Shown here: in pieces, positions 43,731 to 53,564 of the stretch | Layout: every line of letters begins with the position of its first letter | Numbering within the stretch: the first letter of the stretch is position 1 | Origin: Macrothele yani | Lineage: Eukaryota > Arthropoda > Arachnida > Araneae > Macrothelidae | DNA length: 64,000 bases | Assembly: GCA_039090855.1 (NCBI GenBank) | Contig: CM077034.1 | Span: forward strand, 223,713,331 to 223,777,330 | Reading direction: 5' to 3' | Position numbers and translations under genes: made by a program | Notes under the pieces: model-generated | Database searches by the model: none | Seen by the model: the letters and a program-made list of their open reading frames with translations, nothing else | What the model was told of the DNA's origin: nothing

Positions 43731-45151
43731 CACTGGCGGAAAGTGAAAAAAGAACACCAAGAAGGAGACGTCTGATACCAACGAAATTTATACAGCATAA
43801 TAACGGAATACAGAGGATAACGTGATCAAAACATTATGGCAAAATACAGCTAACTGTATTTGCTGGTAAACTGAAAAATAACATTTCCATATAACATGGT
43901 TAGTACGAGGTTGAACCGCTATGAACTGCATCACACTGTACAATTCTGGCATGGAGTCTGTCGTACAGATGTCGAATGTAAGTTTGGGGTATTGAGTTCC
44001 AAGCATCCTCAACCTGGACGCGCAAATCGGGGATGGTCGTGGCTGGCCGTGGAGACCGGATAAGTCGTTGTCCCATAAAATCCCACACATGCTCGATCCC
44101 GTAAACGTGCAGGCCATGGAAGTTGTCTCACACCCTGAAGTGCATGTTGTGTTGCATGTGCCGTGTGTGGGCGTGCATTATCTTGCTGGAAAACACCATG
44201 ATGGACCGACTTGACAAATGGCACAACAATGGGCTGAATGATGTTGATGTAGGAGGTGCTGTTTAACGTACCTGGTACAAACACTAGTTGTGTACGGGAG
44301 TGATAGATGATCGCTCCCCACACCAGGAGATCAGGTGTAGGCCCTGTGTGTCGCTGGTGGATGCAAGAAGGGTGGAGACGCTCCCCTGTGCGTCTGCGAA
44401 CATGCATACGGCCATCAGAGGTTCCCAAGCAGAATCTGCTTTCATCGCTGAACACGACAGATCGCCATTGCGTTCTCCAGTGCTGACGTTGGCGACACCA
44501 CTGCAGCCGTTCCTGACGGTGGGCTGGAGTCAGAGGTACACATGCCAGAGGCACACGTGCACGTAGTCCTGCATGCAGTAGACGGTTGCGGATTGTTCGC
44601 ACAGTCACCTCAGGTGCAACGGCAGCTGGGATTTGCGTCGCAGTGGATGTTCTGATTGACAACGCCGCTCTTCTTATGCGTCGATCGGTCCGCTCATCAG
44701 TCCGTCTGTGACTCCCGGTTCCACGTCTTCTCGTGTGGGAATGTTCCTCTGACCATCTACGCCACCATCGTACCACCACCGCTACTTCACGTCCAATTCG
44801 CTCCGCAATACAACAATACGACCACCCGGCCTCGCGGAGTCCGACAAACGACCTCGCTCCAAGTCCGATAACTGCTGAAATCGTACACGTCTTCCATGTC
44901 CAGGCATTGCAGTTTCTTAAGGGTCTTCGCACGTGTCCGTACGCTGACGACTGATTACATTCACTTCACCGTACTCCTTAAATACCACCGACGATAATTT
45001 GCATATTATGCCGTGCTGTGGCGCAAGCGCTCACCGGTTGGTCCCGAAATTAACATCACACGTACGTAAACTTGACCCCATTAACACATGTAAATTTCAT
45101 GATCATCCGCCAATTCCTTCTTGGGTGTTCTTTTTTCACTTTCCGCCAGTG
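43731..45151 (-). mobile_element. Tc1-J, transposon with near-perfect inverted repeats
   Basis: Both ends read CACTGGCGGAAAGTGAAAAA inward for about 35 bp with a single one-base indel, and both are flanked by TA. The element is 1421 bp long and lies near the centre of a large inverted repeat. Confidence 0.96.
43900..44907 (-). pseudogene. Tc1-like transposase (Tc1-J), frameshifts and small deletion
   Basis: It starts MPGHGRRVRFQQLSDLERG at 44907. A frameshift near 44850 leads into GLREAGWSYCCIAERIGREV, the helix-turn-helix. A long open part follows with the linker RRTDERTDRRIRRAALSIRT, then FSDESRFCLGTSDGR and FQQDNARPHTA. Just before the third motif about ten bases are lost: WPA is followed by a shifted GIEHVWDFMGQRL in which Glu remains. 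The C-terminus (SGSTSY) is at 43900. All DDE residues are present but the frame is broken twice. Confidence 0.92.
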
Positions 45152-45152
45152 T

Positions 45153-45357
45153 ATATACCATCATTACCTGAACTTAGGGTTTAATTTGTTTTTTCATCTG
45201 AAGATGAGTTTTAGGAAACTCGAAAGATCTCGCGAGGTTATCTGTTTTTATTTCATTGAATTTGTGTACTATTAAAATCATTGGAGCTCTTGCGAGTTTT
45301 AGTGTTTCACTAGTATTGGATTCATTAACGTGCACCGAGGGATTGCTGCCCTGGTTT
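45153..45357. repeat. Right arm of the 205-bp inverted repeat around Tc1-J
   Basis: Complement of 43502-43706. Differences are few (for example GTTTTTATTT against the left arm near 43610). The arm starts at the TA of Tc1-J. Confidence 0.93.
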
Positions 45358-45522
45358 TGGATCTAAAATGAAACATGCCGAGTGAACCAATCACAGCTCC
45401 AGAATTTGGTCACGTGACGAAGCTGATAAGGGTGACGGATTGGCATTCATGTTTTCAGACAGTCAACGTGTACTATTAAAACGTGGTTATTATTTTCATG
45501 CATTTGTCATAGTTTTAGAGAT
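45358..45522. other. Possible 5' region of the following decayed gene
   Basis: No repeat is recognised. A long open stretch begins at the ATG at 45523. Confidence 0.4.
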
Positions 45523-47670
45523 ATGGAAGAGGTCAGAGATGATTTGGTAACGGTGAAGGAAGGTTCAAAAGGACAAAAGAAAAGAACAAGAAGAGAAAGT
45601 GCGCAAGAAAAAGCTAAGAGAGAACACTATGGTGCACCAGACGGTTCCAGAGTTTTCGTGGGTTCCAAACATCAGAACATTCGGTTCTCGTGCTATCAAA
45701 TGATATCATTCAAACAAAGGTCTTCGCTCTTTCCACGTTCATAAGCGAGTCATGGAAAAATTCTCATTGGCCGCCACCGGGAGTCAAACCCAGGGTCTTC
45801 CAGTTATGCGCCGGATATGCTTCCACTACACCACAGCGGCCTCGAATTCCTCCAGACTCACACACGCTAACTGCCAAGCCAAGTTGGCAGGTTGCTTCTT
45901 GGAGCCCCGCACAATGCTGGGGATTCACCAAAGATGGTAAGCAGCAACTGAAGAATGTATTAATTATTCATTCGCCTTCTAATTATATCTTCAGTCGTCT
46001 GTATTAATTATTCATTCGCCTTCTAATTATTTCTTCAGTTGCTGCTTACTATCTTTGGTGAATCCCCAGCATTGTGCAGGGCTCCAAGAAGCAACTCGCC
46101 AAATTGGCTTGGCAGTTAGCGTGTGCGAGTCTGGAGGAATTCGAGGCCTGTGGTGTAGCGGAAGCATATCCGGCGCGTGACTGGAAGACCCTGGGTTCGA
46201 CTCCCGGTGGCGGCTAATGAGAATTTTTCCGTGACTCACTTATAAACGCGGAAATAGTGAAGATCTTTGTTTGATGTTTCTGCTCCACGTAAAATGACTG
46301 TATTAATTATTCATTCGCCTTCTAATTATTTCTTCAGTTGCTGCTTACCATCTCTGGTGAATCCCCAGCATTGTGCGGGGCTCCAAGAAGCAACTTGCCA
46401 AATTGGCTTGGCAGTTAGCGTGTGCGAGTCTGGAGGAATTCGAGGCCTGTAGTGTAGCGGAAGCATATCCGGCGCATGACTGGAAGACCCTGGGTTCGAC
46501 TCCCGGTGGCGGCCAATGAGAATTTTTCCGTGACTCACTTATGAACGTGGAAAGAGCGAAGACCTTTGTTTGAATTTACTGGTCCACGTTAAATGTCTGT
46601 ATTAATTATTCATTCGCCTTCTAATTATTCCTGGTCCACGTTAAATGTCTGTATTAACTATTCATTCGCCTTCTAATTATTTCTTCAGTTGCTGCTTACC
46701 ATCTCTGGTGAATCTCCAGCATTGTGCGGGGCTCCAAGAAGCAACTTGCCAACTTGGCTTGGCAGTTAGCGTGTGGGAATCTGGAGGAATTCGAGGCCGC
46801 TGTGGTGTAGCGGAAGCATATCCGGCGCATAACTGGAAGACCCTGGGTTCGTCTCCCGGTGGCGCGGCCAATGAGAATTTTTCCGTGACTCACTTATGAA
46901 CGTGGAAAGAGCGAAGACCTTTGTTTGAATTTACTGGTCCACGTTAAATGTCTGTATTAAAATGATATCATTCATTCGTGAAAAGTTATTGCCATGTCAA
47001 GATAAAAATGTTCATGCCTTAATGAACTTTGTGGCTAAAAACCAGACGCGCGCTGTCCAAAACATCACTTTGTATTTTCCAGTGCGCGACTATGGTTTTT
47101 TTACCAGCTGACAGAGTTTTCCGGAGAATCGAAAAAACAACAAAAGAAAATTCCTTCCATTTATGCGACAGATGAGTTCCTGAAACCGTATAGTGATTTT
47201 GGGACAGTGAGGTGCCTAGGAAAAGATTGGGTGTAAGTCACTTTCAGCAATCTACAAGACTTTGGATGGCATGAAGATGGCTAAAATATCCAAAGTAAGA
47301 GGTAAAAGAGGTACTTGCAGCGTGCAAGTCATTGTTCAGTTGTTTTATAGATTTGAACATGAAAAGGCACCAGTGACTCTTCTAAAAAAAAGGGATTACT
47401 TTGCATGCAGCCATGAAGTTTATTACACACATTTTACCATTGGAGCATGGAATTTCAGGTGCGGAAAAAAAAAAAAAAAAAAAAAAAAAGGATGTGGATT
47501 CCCTTCTCAAAGACCTTTTTTTTGGAAATTCATGGACAGAAGTTGCGAAGTTCCCACGAAGAATTCGGTACGCAAGACTGATTGATGGACCTGCTTCACG
47601 GCGTAATGAAAATGATGTACATCAGGAAAAATGTGACTACTTGGAGGAAGACTGTGGTCTACATATTTGA
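45523..47670 (+). pseudogene. Decayed coding sequence of an unclassified, probably TE-linked protein
   Basis: With the tRNA-like insertion (45712-46959) removed, the frame runs across the junction: MEEVRDDLVTVKEGSKGQK, a basic stretch, NIRFSCYQMISF, then IREKLLPCQDKNVHALMNFV and QNITLYFPVRDYGF. After frameshifts it continues as FLPADRVFRRIEKTTKE, DEFLKPYSDFGTVRCLGKDW, KMAKISKVRGKRG, then VDSLLKDLF and CDYLEEDC. The FPV.G.SFLPADRVFG.IEK block resembles, from memory, a multi-copy uncharacterised arthropod protein family that may be transposon-encoded. I cannot name a domain. A 28-A run at about 47462-47489 and several stops show decay. Confidence 0.55.
45698..46973. mobile_element. SINE-2 (tRNA-like) array with inverted ends and 14-bp target duplication
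   Basis: AAATGATATCATTC occurs at 45698-45711 and 46960-46973, bounding four copies of a roughly 300-bp unit. The first copy (45712-45965) is inverted and the other three are direct. Both ends therefore carry the same sequence (GCGAAGACCTTTGTTT) pointing outward. Each unit has a good tRNA-like fold: acceptor GCCGC/GCGGC, A-box region GGTGTAGCGGAAGC, an anticodon arm with loop CGCATAA or CGCATGA (anticodon CAT, Met-like), and B box GGTTCGACTCC. Short ORFs over the tRNA part are by-products. Confidence 0.85.
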
Positions 47671-47924
47671 TTTTTTATTAATGCACTTGTTTTCTAAGTT
47701 TCAAAAAAATCCGTTCTTCTCAGTCAAACGGTTTTTATACCACCTATTATTATTTTCGTTAGTTTGTAATAAATTGAGCAAAATAAAGACGTACCAACAC
47801 GTGACAGCAACTTTGGTAAACAACGAACAAAAAAAAAAAAAAAATATATCAACTGAAAAGTGAAAATGCTTCTCTTTCTCTGTCAGCTTTTTCTTTCAAA
47901 CCTCGAGATATTTGTCAGATAATA
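47671..47924. other. No gene seen
   Basis: AT-rich with an A-run at 47830. It precedes the Penelope-1 element. Confidence 0.5.
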
Positions 47925-48188
47925 GGTATTCATAGTGAGAAAAATTGGCAGTAAAACACGTAACACACAAAACACTAAAATAATTCTTGATCTCGCACTT
48001 TTGGAAAATACAAACTGTCTGCTCTTAAGTCATACATTCACCGGGCCAACCTTATTTGCAACAGCCATTCTGCTCTTCAACTAGAATATCAGAACATCAT
48101 CAACATTGGCAAATTGCATGGGTTTCCACCCCTCTTATTACATAGACTAATCAAGAGGTTTGAATCACAGAATAGATCTAGTTTACTG

Positions 48189-48894
48189 CCCAAACCTTCT
48201 TTTTTTTTTTTTTTTATTGGGGGTTTAACGACCACCGTGAGCAACTCAATGGGCTATAAGCAGTCGCCCGTCCCTAATTTAGGGTCACTGGTTCCAGGGA
48301 AGGGAGAGAGCCAGAGCCGTAAGACAAACACAACATCCATGCCTCACCGGGATTTTTCTTTTTTTACTGTAGGTTTAGCGACCACCGTGAGCAACTCAAT
48401 GGGCTATAAGCAGTCGCCCGTCCCTAATTTAGGGTCACTGGTTCCAGGGAAGGGAGAGAGCCAGAGCCGCAAGACAAACACAACATCCATGCCTCACCGG
48501 GATTTTTCTTTTTTTTTTTTTTACTGTAGGTTTAACGACCACCGTGAGCAACTCAATGGGCTATAAGCAGTCGCCCGTCCCTAATTTAGGGTCACTGGTT
48601 CCAGGGAAGGGAGAGAGCCAGAGCCGTAAGACAAACACAACATCCATGCCTCACCGGGATTTTTCTTCTTCTTTTTACTGTAGGTTTAACGACCACAGTG
48701 AGCAACTCAATGGGCTATAAGCAGTCGCCCGTCCCTAATTTAGGGTCGCTGCTTCCAGGGAAGGGAGAGAGCCAGTGCCGTAAGACAAACACAACATCCA
48801 TGCCTCACCGGGATTCGAACCCGGTCCCCTTACAGACGAATGATCAGAGGCAAGCGCCTTAGACCACTGCGCCACCGGGCGGCCCCGAACCTTC
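48189..48894 (-). mobile_element. SINE-1 tetramer with one target duplication
   Basis: Four minus-strand copies follow each other. Only the 5'-most (about 48666-48883) has the full tRNA head. The other three all begin at the same point inside the B box (ATCCCGGTGAGGC) after an A-run. CCCAAACCTTC (48189-48199) and CCCGAACCTTC (48884-48894) flank the whole tetramer, one mismatch in 11 bp. The inner copies share GAGCCGTAAG or GAGCCGCAAG changes, so they were duplicated from one another. The target is the Penelope-1 ORF. Confidence 0.9.
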
Positions 48895-49125
48895 CACCAC
48901 CCATCAGTTTGTCGGCACTTTGCCCTCCCTTTAGCCTGTCCTTCACTCATAAAGTTTTCTCTATTTTAAAGTCTTTTGGCTACAGGATTGCAGTCAAACC
49001 ACCTCCGCATCTTCTCAAACTCATCCTTAAGGACAGAGATCTCAATAAACCCCTAGATTTACAAGGTGTCTACTCTATCCCTATCAACACTTCCACATGC
49101 GTTACCCACTATATTGGTAGAACTT

Positions 49126-52100
49126 CATCATCATCATCATTGTCAACCATTATCAATCCACTGCTGGACGAAGGTCTCCCCAAGTTTCCTCCACAACGGT
49201 CTGTCTTGTGCCAGTCTCCTCCATGTCACCCCTGCATACTTTCGAATTTCATCCACCCATCTCCCATGCGGTCTTCTTCTGGGTCTTTTCCTGTCCCTTG
49301 GAATCCAATCTAAAATTTCGGCTGTCCATCGATGATCTGTCCTTCTGGCAGTATGTCCAGCCCATTGCCATTTCAGGGATTTAACTCTGATCATGATGTC
49401 TTCCACTCTTGTCATTTTTCGGATCCACGAGTTCCTCTTCTTATCTCTCCTGGTTACACCAAGCATGCACCTCTCCATGCTGCTTTGAGTTGTCTGCAGC
49501 CTTTGTACGTCTCTTTTAGTTAAGGTCCACGTCTCTGCACCATACGTAAGCACTGGAAGGATGCATTGATCAAACACTTTTCTTTTAAGACATAATGGCA
49601 TATTGCTCTTGAAAATTATGCTGTTTCTTCCAAAAGCTCTCCAGGCAAGTTTTGTACGCCGATTAATTTCTTCATCAATGTGACCCTCACTTGATATCTG
49701 CTGTCCAAGATAAACGTACGTGTCTGTTATCTCCAGCTTTTCTCCATCAATCGATAAATCTTCATTTCTTGTAAAAGCATTGAACATCACTTTTGTCTTC
49801 TGAAAGTTCATTTTTAATCCCACTTCTTTACTCTTGTCAGCAAGTTCCTGGATCATACTCTGCAGCTCTGATGGGGTAGTTGCAAAAATGACTACGTCAT
49901 CAGCAAAACGAAGGTGGGTTAGATAATCTCCATTAATCTTTATCCCCTTGTTTTCACAGCTCAGTGACTGAAAAACACCCTCCAATGTGGCATTAAAGAG
50001 CTTCGGAGATATGGTGTCACCTTGTCTCACTCCCTTTCCAATTTTTACGTGTGTTGTATTTTCAAACAGCCTAATCCTCACACTTGCATTTTCATAGATG
50101 TTATTAATAATATTAATGTATGCATCTTCAATACCGCAGGTTTTCAGAGCCATTGTAACTGCTGATGGTTTCACCGAATCAAAGGCTTTTTCATAATCGA
50201 TAAAAGCCATGCACAATGGAAGTTCATATTCCCTCGCTCTTTCAATTAGTTCTCTCAGCACGTGGATATGATCTATTGTGCTGTAGCCACTCCTGAATCC
50301 AGCTTGTTCTCTCGGTTGAGCCATGTCCAGTGTTACCTTCAAGCGGTGTGAAAGAACTTTAGTGAAGATTTTATAAACTACTGATAGGAGGCTGATAGGT
50401 CTGTAGTTTCCGAGATCCTCAATGTCACCTTTCTTATGTAGCAGGATCATTGTAGCGGTGTTCCAATCCTCAGGAATCTTTCCTTCATTAAGGCATCGAG
50501 TGAAAATTTGGGCGAGTACTGTTTCGATTTCTCCACTTGCTTCTTGTATGATGTCTACAGTAATTCCATCTTCTCCTGGAGCTTTTCCCCGCTTCATGTT
50601 CTTGGTTGCATGTGCAACTTCTGCTGGAAGGACTGGAGGAACTCTGGTACTGGTATCTTTCATGATGTCTGGAGTGCATATATCATCCCTTTCATATAAT
50701 TTGGAGTAGAAATCTTTCACTCTTGTCAAAATTTCGCCTCTATTTCTTGTTACAGAACCATCTTCTTTTCTTAGTGCCATAATCTGTTTTCTTCCCTTAC
50801 TGAGATGTCCCTTTGCTATCTTTAGGCTTTGGTTGTTTTCAATTGCTTTCCTCACTAGTTCACAGTTGAATTTCCTAACGTCTTCAGTGATACTTTTTCT
50901 TACTGTCTTGCATAGCTCTATATATTCCACTTTGGAAGTCGCATCTTCTTTAGTTGTCCTCATCTCTCTTCTTTTTTGCATCAACATTTTGGTTTTTCCT
51001 GATAATTTGTTCACATGCAACTTGTTCTTAGACCCAGCTAATTTTGTTGCTGTTTCCATAAGAGCTTTGGTTACTTTTCTGTTAACTTCAGAGATGTCCA
51101 CTTCTTCCGATGTTAGGCCTTCTAAAGCAGAGAACCTGTTCTTCAGTTCTAACTTGAAGGTATTATGGTGTTTTTTAAGGTTGGTTATCTCAATAGATTT
51201 TGTTTGTCTTATGAGCTTGCCACGTTCAAGTTTAGTGTTGAGGTGCATCTTACATCTCACCAATCTATGGTCACTACCTGTGTTGAACTTGTTTAGTACA
51301 CTGCAGTCTTCTATGACGAATTTTTTGTTACACATAATAAAATCAATTTCACTTGTCGTCCCATTTGGATGTCTCCATGTCCATTTCCTGTGTGGCTTTT
51401 TCTTGAAGAAGGAGTTCAAGATGAAAAACCCTTCTGCCTCTGCAAACTCAACGAGAGTATTTCCACGCTGGTTTCTGTTGCCATGACCGAATTTACCTAC
51501 TGAAGTTTCATTCTGTTGCCGTTGCCCTATTTTTGCATTGAAATCTCCCATAATTATTTTCAAGTGCTGCTTACCTTTATTATTTAGATGACAAATTTCC
51601 TCATAAAATTCTTCAATTTCTTCTTCAGGATGACTTGTGGTGGGTGCATAAGTTTGAATAATCTGAGCCTGGTATCTTTTCGAGAGTTGGATAACAAGTC
51701 GTGCAGCTCTGTCAGAGGAATTTTCAACTTCTACAACTTTATCCTTCAGTTTCTTGTTTATTATAAATCCAACACCACTAGTTCTGCCAGTATCTGTCCC
51801 ACGATAGTAGAAGAGATGTCCACTTTTCAGTTCGATGAGATCTTCTCCTTTTCTCCTTACCTCACTTAGCCCCACGATGTCCCACTTGATCCTTTGTAGT
51901 TCCTCTTCCAATTCAAGAAGCCTTGAATCAGAAGACAGGGAGCGTCCATTGTAAGTAGCCAAGGTCAGCAACAGATGGCAGCCTAGTCCAGTCCTCCGGG
52001 GATTCTTAGCACCCTCTGCCTTCATGTCGCACTGGCCGCTGCCTTGGCCAGGTACATTCCAGCTGCCGGAGACCGAGGGCCAAGATTTAAGTTGTGGAAT

Positions 52101-52311
52101 CATTTTGGAGGGGTTTGGCCATAACTCACCACGCTGGCCAAGCGGGTTGGTGAGTGTGGGATAGAATTTCCTCTAATCCCGATGGTATAGTTATACCGCT
52201 ATGTGCGGTCGTCAGAGCCCCTTTAGTGGGAACAGGATGCACCACGAGAAGGCGGGGTTGACATTTGTCAAGGAGAGGCTGTGATGTTACGCATCACCTG
52301 ACCTTACATCT
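49126..52311 (-). mobile_element. Full-length RTE-type LINE
   Basis: The 3186-bp element runs from a 5' region of about 208 bp (52104-52311) through one ORF to a very short 3' end with an ATGATGATGATG tail (49126-49140). It sits in the Penelope-1 GIY-YIG domain. The flanking GGTAGAACTT (49116-49125) and GGTATTACTT (52312-52321) may be a degenerate target duplication (8 of 10). Three shorter relatives lie in the window (32180, 41479, 58533). Confidence 0.92.
49143..52103 (-). CDS. Endonuclease/reverse transcriptase of an RTE-type LINE, intact
   Basis: The uninterrupted 986-residue protein would nick target DNA and copy its own RNA into it. The N-terminal apurinic-type endonuclease spans about residues 45-285, with LATYNGRSL, IVGLSEVRRKG, IQTYAPTTSHPEEE, IIMGDFNAKIG, WTWRHPNGTTSEIDFIMCNK and GSDHRLVRCK, so the Asn, Glu, Asp and His active-site positions are present. 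The RT domain (about 470-780) has GKAPGEDGITVDII, NYRPISLLS, AFIDYEKAFDS, GVRQGDTISPKLFN and the catalytic FADD. The C-terminus carries a thumb and a basic RKRPRRRPHGRW stretch. No stop or frameshift is found. The start at MIPQLKSW is the first ATG of the frame. The intact ORF and close copies suggest recent or current activity. Confidence 0.95.
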   Translation of the reverse strand: MIPQLKSWPSVSGSWNVPGQGSGQCDMKAEGAKNPRRTGLGCHLLLTLATYNGRSLSSDSRLLELEEELQRIKWDIVGLSEVRRKGEDLIELKSGHLFYYRGTDTGRTSGVGFIINKKLKDKVVEVENSSDRAARLVIQLSKRYQAQIIQTYAPTTSHPEEEIEEFYEEICHLNNKGKQHLKIIMGDFNAKIGQRQQNETSVGKFGHGNRNQRGNTLVEFAEAEGFFILNSFFKKKPHRKWTWRHPNGTTSEIDFIMCNKKFVIEDCSVLNKFNTGSDHRLVRCKMHLNTKLERGKLIRQTKSIEITNLKKHHNTFKLELKNRFSALEGLTSEEVDISEVNRKVTKALMETATKLAGSKNKLHVNKLSGKTKMLMQKRREMRTTKEDATSKVEYIELCKTVRKSITEDVRKFNCELVRKAIENNQSLKIAKGHLSKGRKQIMALRKEDGSVTRNRGEILTRVKDFYSKLYERDDICTPDIMKDTSTRVPPVLPAEVAHATKNMKRGKAPGEDGITVDIIQEASGEIETVLAQIFTRCLNEGKIPEDWNTATMILLHKKGDIEDLGNYRPISLLSVVYKIFTKVLSHRLKVTLDMAQPREQAGFRSGYSTIDHIHVLRELIERAREYELPLCMAFIDYEKAFDSVKPSAVTMALKTCGIEDAYINIINNIYENASVRIRLFENTTHVKIGKGVRQGDTISPKLFNATLEGVFQSLSCENKGIKINGDYLTHLRFADDVVIFATTPSELQSMIQELADKSKEVGLKMNFQKTKVMFNAFTRNEDLSIDGEKLEITDTYVYLGQQISSEGHIDEEINRRTKLAWRAFGRNSIIFKSNMPLCLKRKVFDQCILPVLTYGAETWTLTKRDVQRLQTTQSSMERCMLGVTRRDKKRNSWIRKMTRVEDIMIRVKSLKWQWAGHTARRTDHRWTAEILDWIPRDRKRPRRRPHGRWVDEIRKYAGVTWRRLAQDRPLWRKLGETFVQQWIDNG

Positions 52312-52710
52312 GGTATTACTTACCGCAGCATAAACCGGTGTTTGATGGAGCATATCGCTGATGTTAAGAAAGGTAGCCCTTCCACCTCCCTTTCAATTTT
52401 AACCATCGGCGATACGTCTGCGGCTCCCGATTGGCACAATGTGAAGCGAATCGCTCTGTTCAGTAATCGGCATGCCCTCAGATACCACGAAAGCATTGAA
52501 ATCTACCTTACCCCTAACACCTGCAATACTGACGCACCTTTTAATGTCCCTATTATTTGGAAAGCGATTTTGAAATCTGGCAACAACTGACGCTTTTACT
52601 ACGTGTCTCATTCCATGGCTGATGAAGGTACAAGTCGCTACCGAAACGTCCCGCTCTTAATTTTTCAACGTAACTTGCGCGCGTGATCACGATTTCAAGA
52701 ATTCTTTTAA

Positions 52711-52793
52711 TAGGTATTCTATTAAAGGCAGGTTGGTTATAGAATAGATAGGTAGATTAAATTCAGAATATGTTCAAACAAAATCCAACAAGT
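52711..52793. other. No gene seen
   Basis: Short AT-rich spacer between the Penelope-1 end and the hAT target duplication. Confidence 0.5.
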
Positions 52794-53564
52794 CACTAGG
52801 GCAGGGAAGGCGAACCTATTTGGGTGGCACACCAATATGAAAACAACAACATTAAAATAAAACTTTAGTTTTTTTTTTTTTTAGAGATAATTTTTCAACA
52901 GCATGTCTGTAGTATTTTCTTGCAAATAACTGAGCTGTGACAAGGAATTTAATCTAGCCAAGAAGTTTCCTACAAAAGGGGGTAGTAAATAAATTAAGCT
53001 CACCTCCTTTAATTGCATTATGCATTAATTCCCAAAAGTTCAGCATCACATGCACACAAGTATTTCATCATTCTGCACCTTTAGACTTCCACCACGAGAT
53101 GTCCACACCTGCTACAGCTCAAGCTCCCATCTCTCCTTACCGTTGTAAGAGGGAGAGAAAACCAATCTGATAGGAAGACGTGCATGGGACAGCGAGTTCT
53201 TGTGAGAACTGAAAGTATCCTAGAACATTAAATGGAGAGATTTAAAATTTATAACTTGGCAACAGTACGACACCAGTCCAGAACTTCAGTTTGCCAAAGA
53301 AGGTTGATTTGTTTGTAGCTGCTACTTATTTCTCTTGTGTACTGTAATTGTTCCTTTGCTGGTGATTTTGTATACTGACCATGCAAACATGTTTTCGGCG
53401 CCAAAAAAAAAAAAAACCCAACAAAAAAAAAAAAAAACCCAACAAAAAAAAAAAAAAAAAACCAGAAACTTAACAAAGATAGTGGCCAAGTATTTCAAGG
53501 ACAGTAGACATTGGAGTTCGGAATCATTGAGAAAAACAATTAAGCTTTCTGTTGCCTGTGTACG

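Larger units (their letters stand above)
48000..52590 (+). pseudogene. Penelope-like RT (end) and GIY-YIG nuclease, interrupted twice
   Basis: The segments read, in order: LKSYIHRANLICNSHSALQL and NIINIGKLHGFPPLLLHRLI (RT thumb and linker, 48030-48180); FGYRIAVKPPPHLLKLILKD, LQGVYSIPINTSTCVTHYIG (start of the GIY-YIG domain, 48970-49122); then after the RTE, RSINRCLMEHIADVKKG and NRHALRYHESIEIYLTPNTC (52324-52530), ending ILKSGNN at 52590. GVYSIP...HYIGRT is the GIY-YIG signature. The RTE cut it right after this motif, and the codons join in frame across it. The RT palm with its catalytic Asp is absent, so the copy was already 5'-truncated. Confidence 0.85.
47925..52710 (+). mobile_element. 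Penelope-like element 1, split by SINE-1 tetramer and RTE
   Basis: The left part (47925-48199) holds end-type sequence shared with 10845 and then RT thumb codons. Bases 48884-49125 continue the ORF, and 52312-52710 complete the nuclease and 3' tail. The tail (GCTGATGAAGGTACAAGTCG, ACGTCCCGCTC) matches the pieces at 10896-11200. Removing the two later insertions restores one reading order. Confidence 0.85.

Noticed and set aside
46138..46215. True tRNA-Met gene in the SINE-2 units
   Set aside because: The fold is fair and one loop has CAT, but units are repeated, the anticodon loop varies (CGCGTGA, CGCATGA, CGCATAA), and they are part of a mobile array.
50833..51486. 217-codon plus-strand ORF
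   Set aside because: Antisense shadow of the RTE endonuclease region.
53401..53462. Lysine-rich coding region from A-runs (KKKKTQQKKKK)
   Set aside because: It is an A13-CCCAAC microsatellite inside the hAT element. The open frame is compositional.
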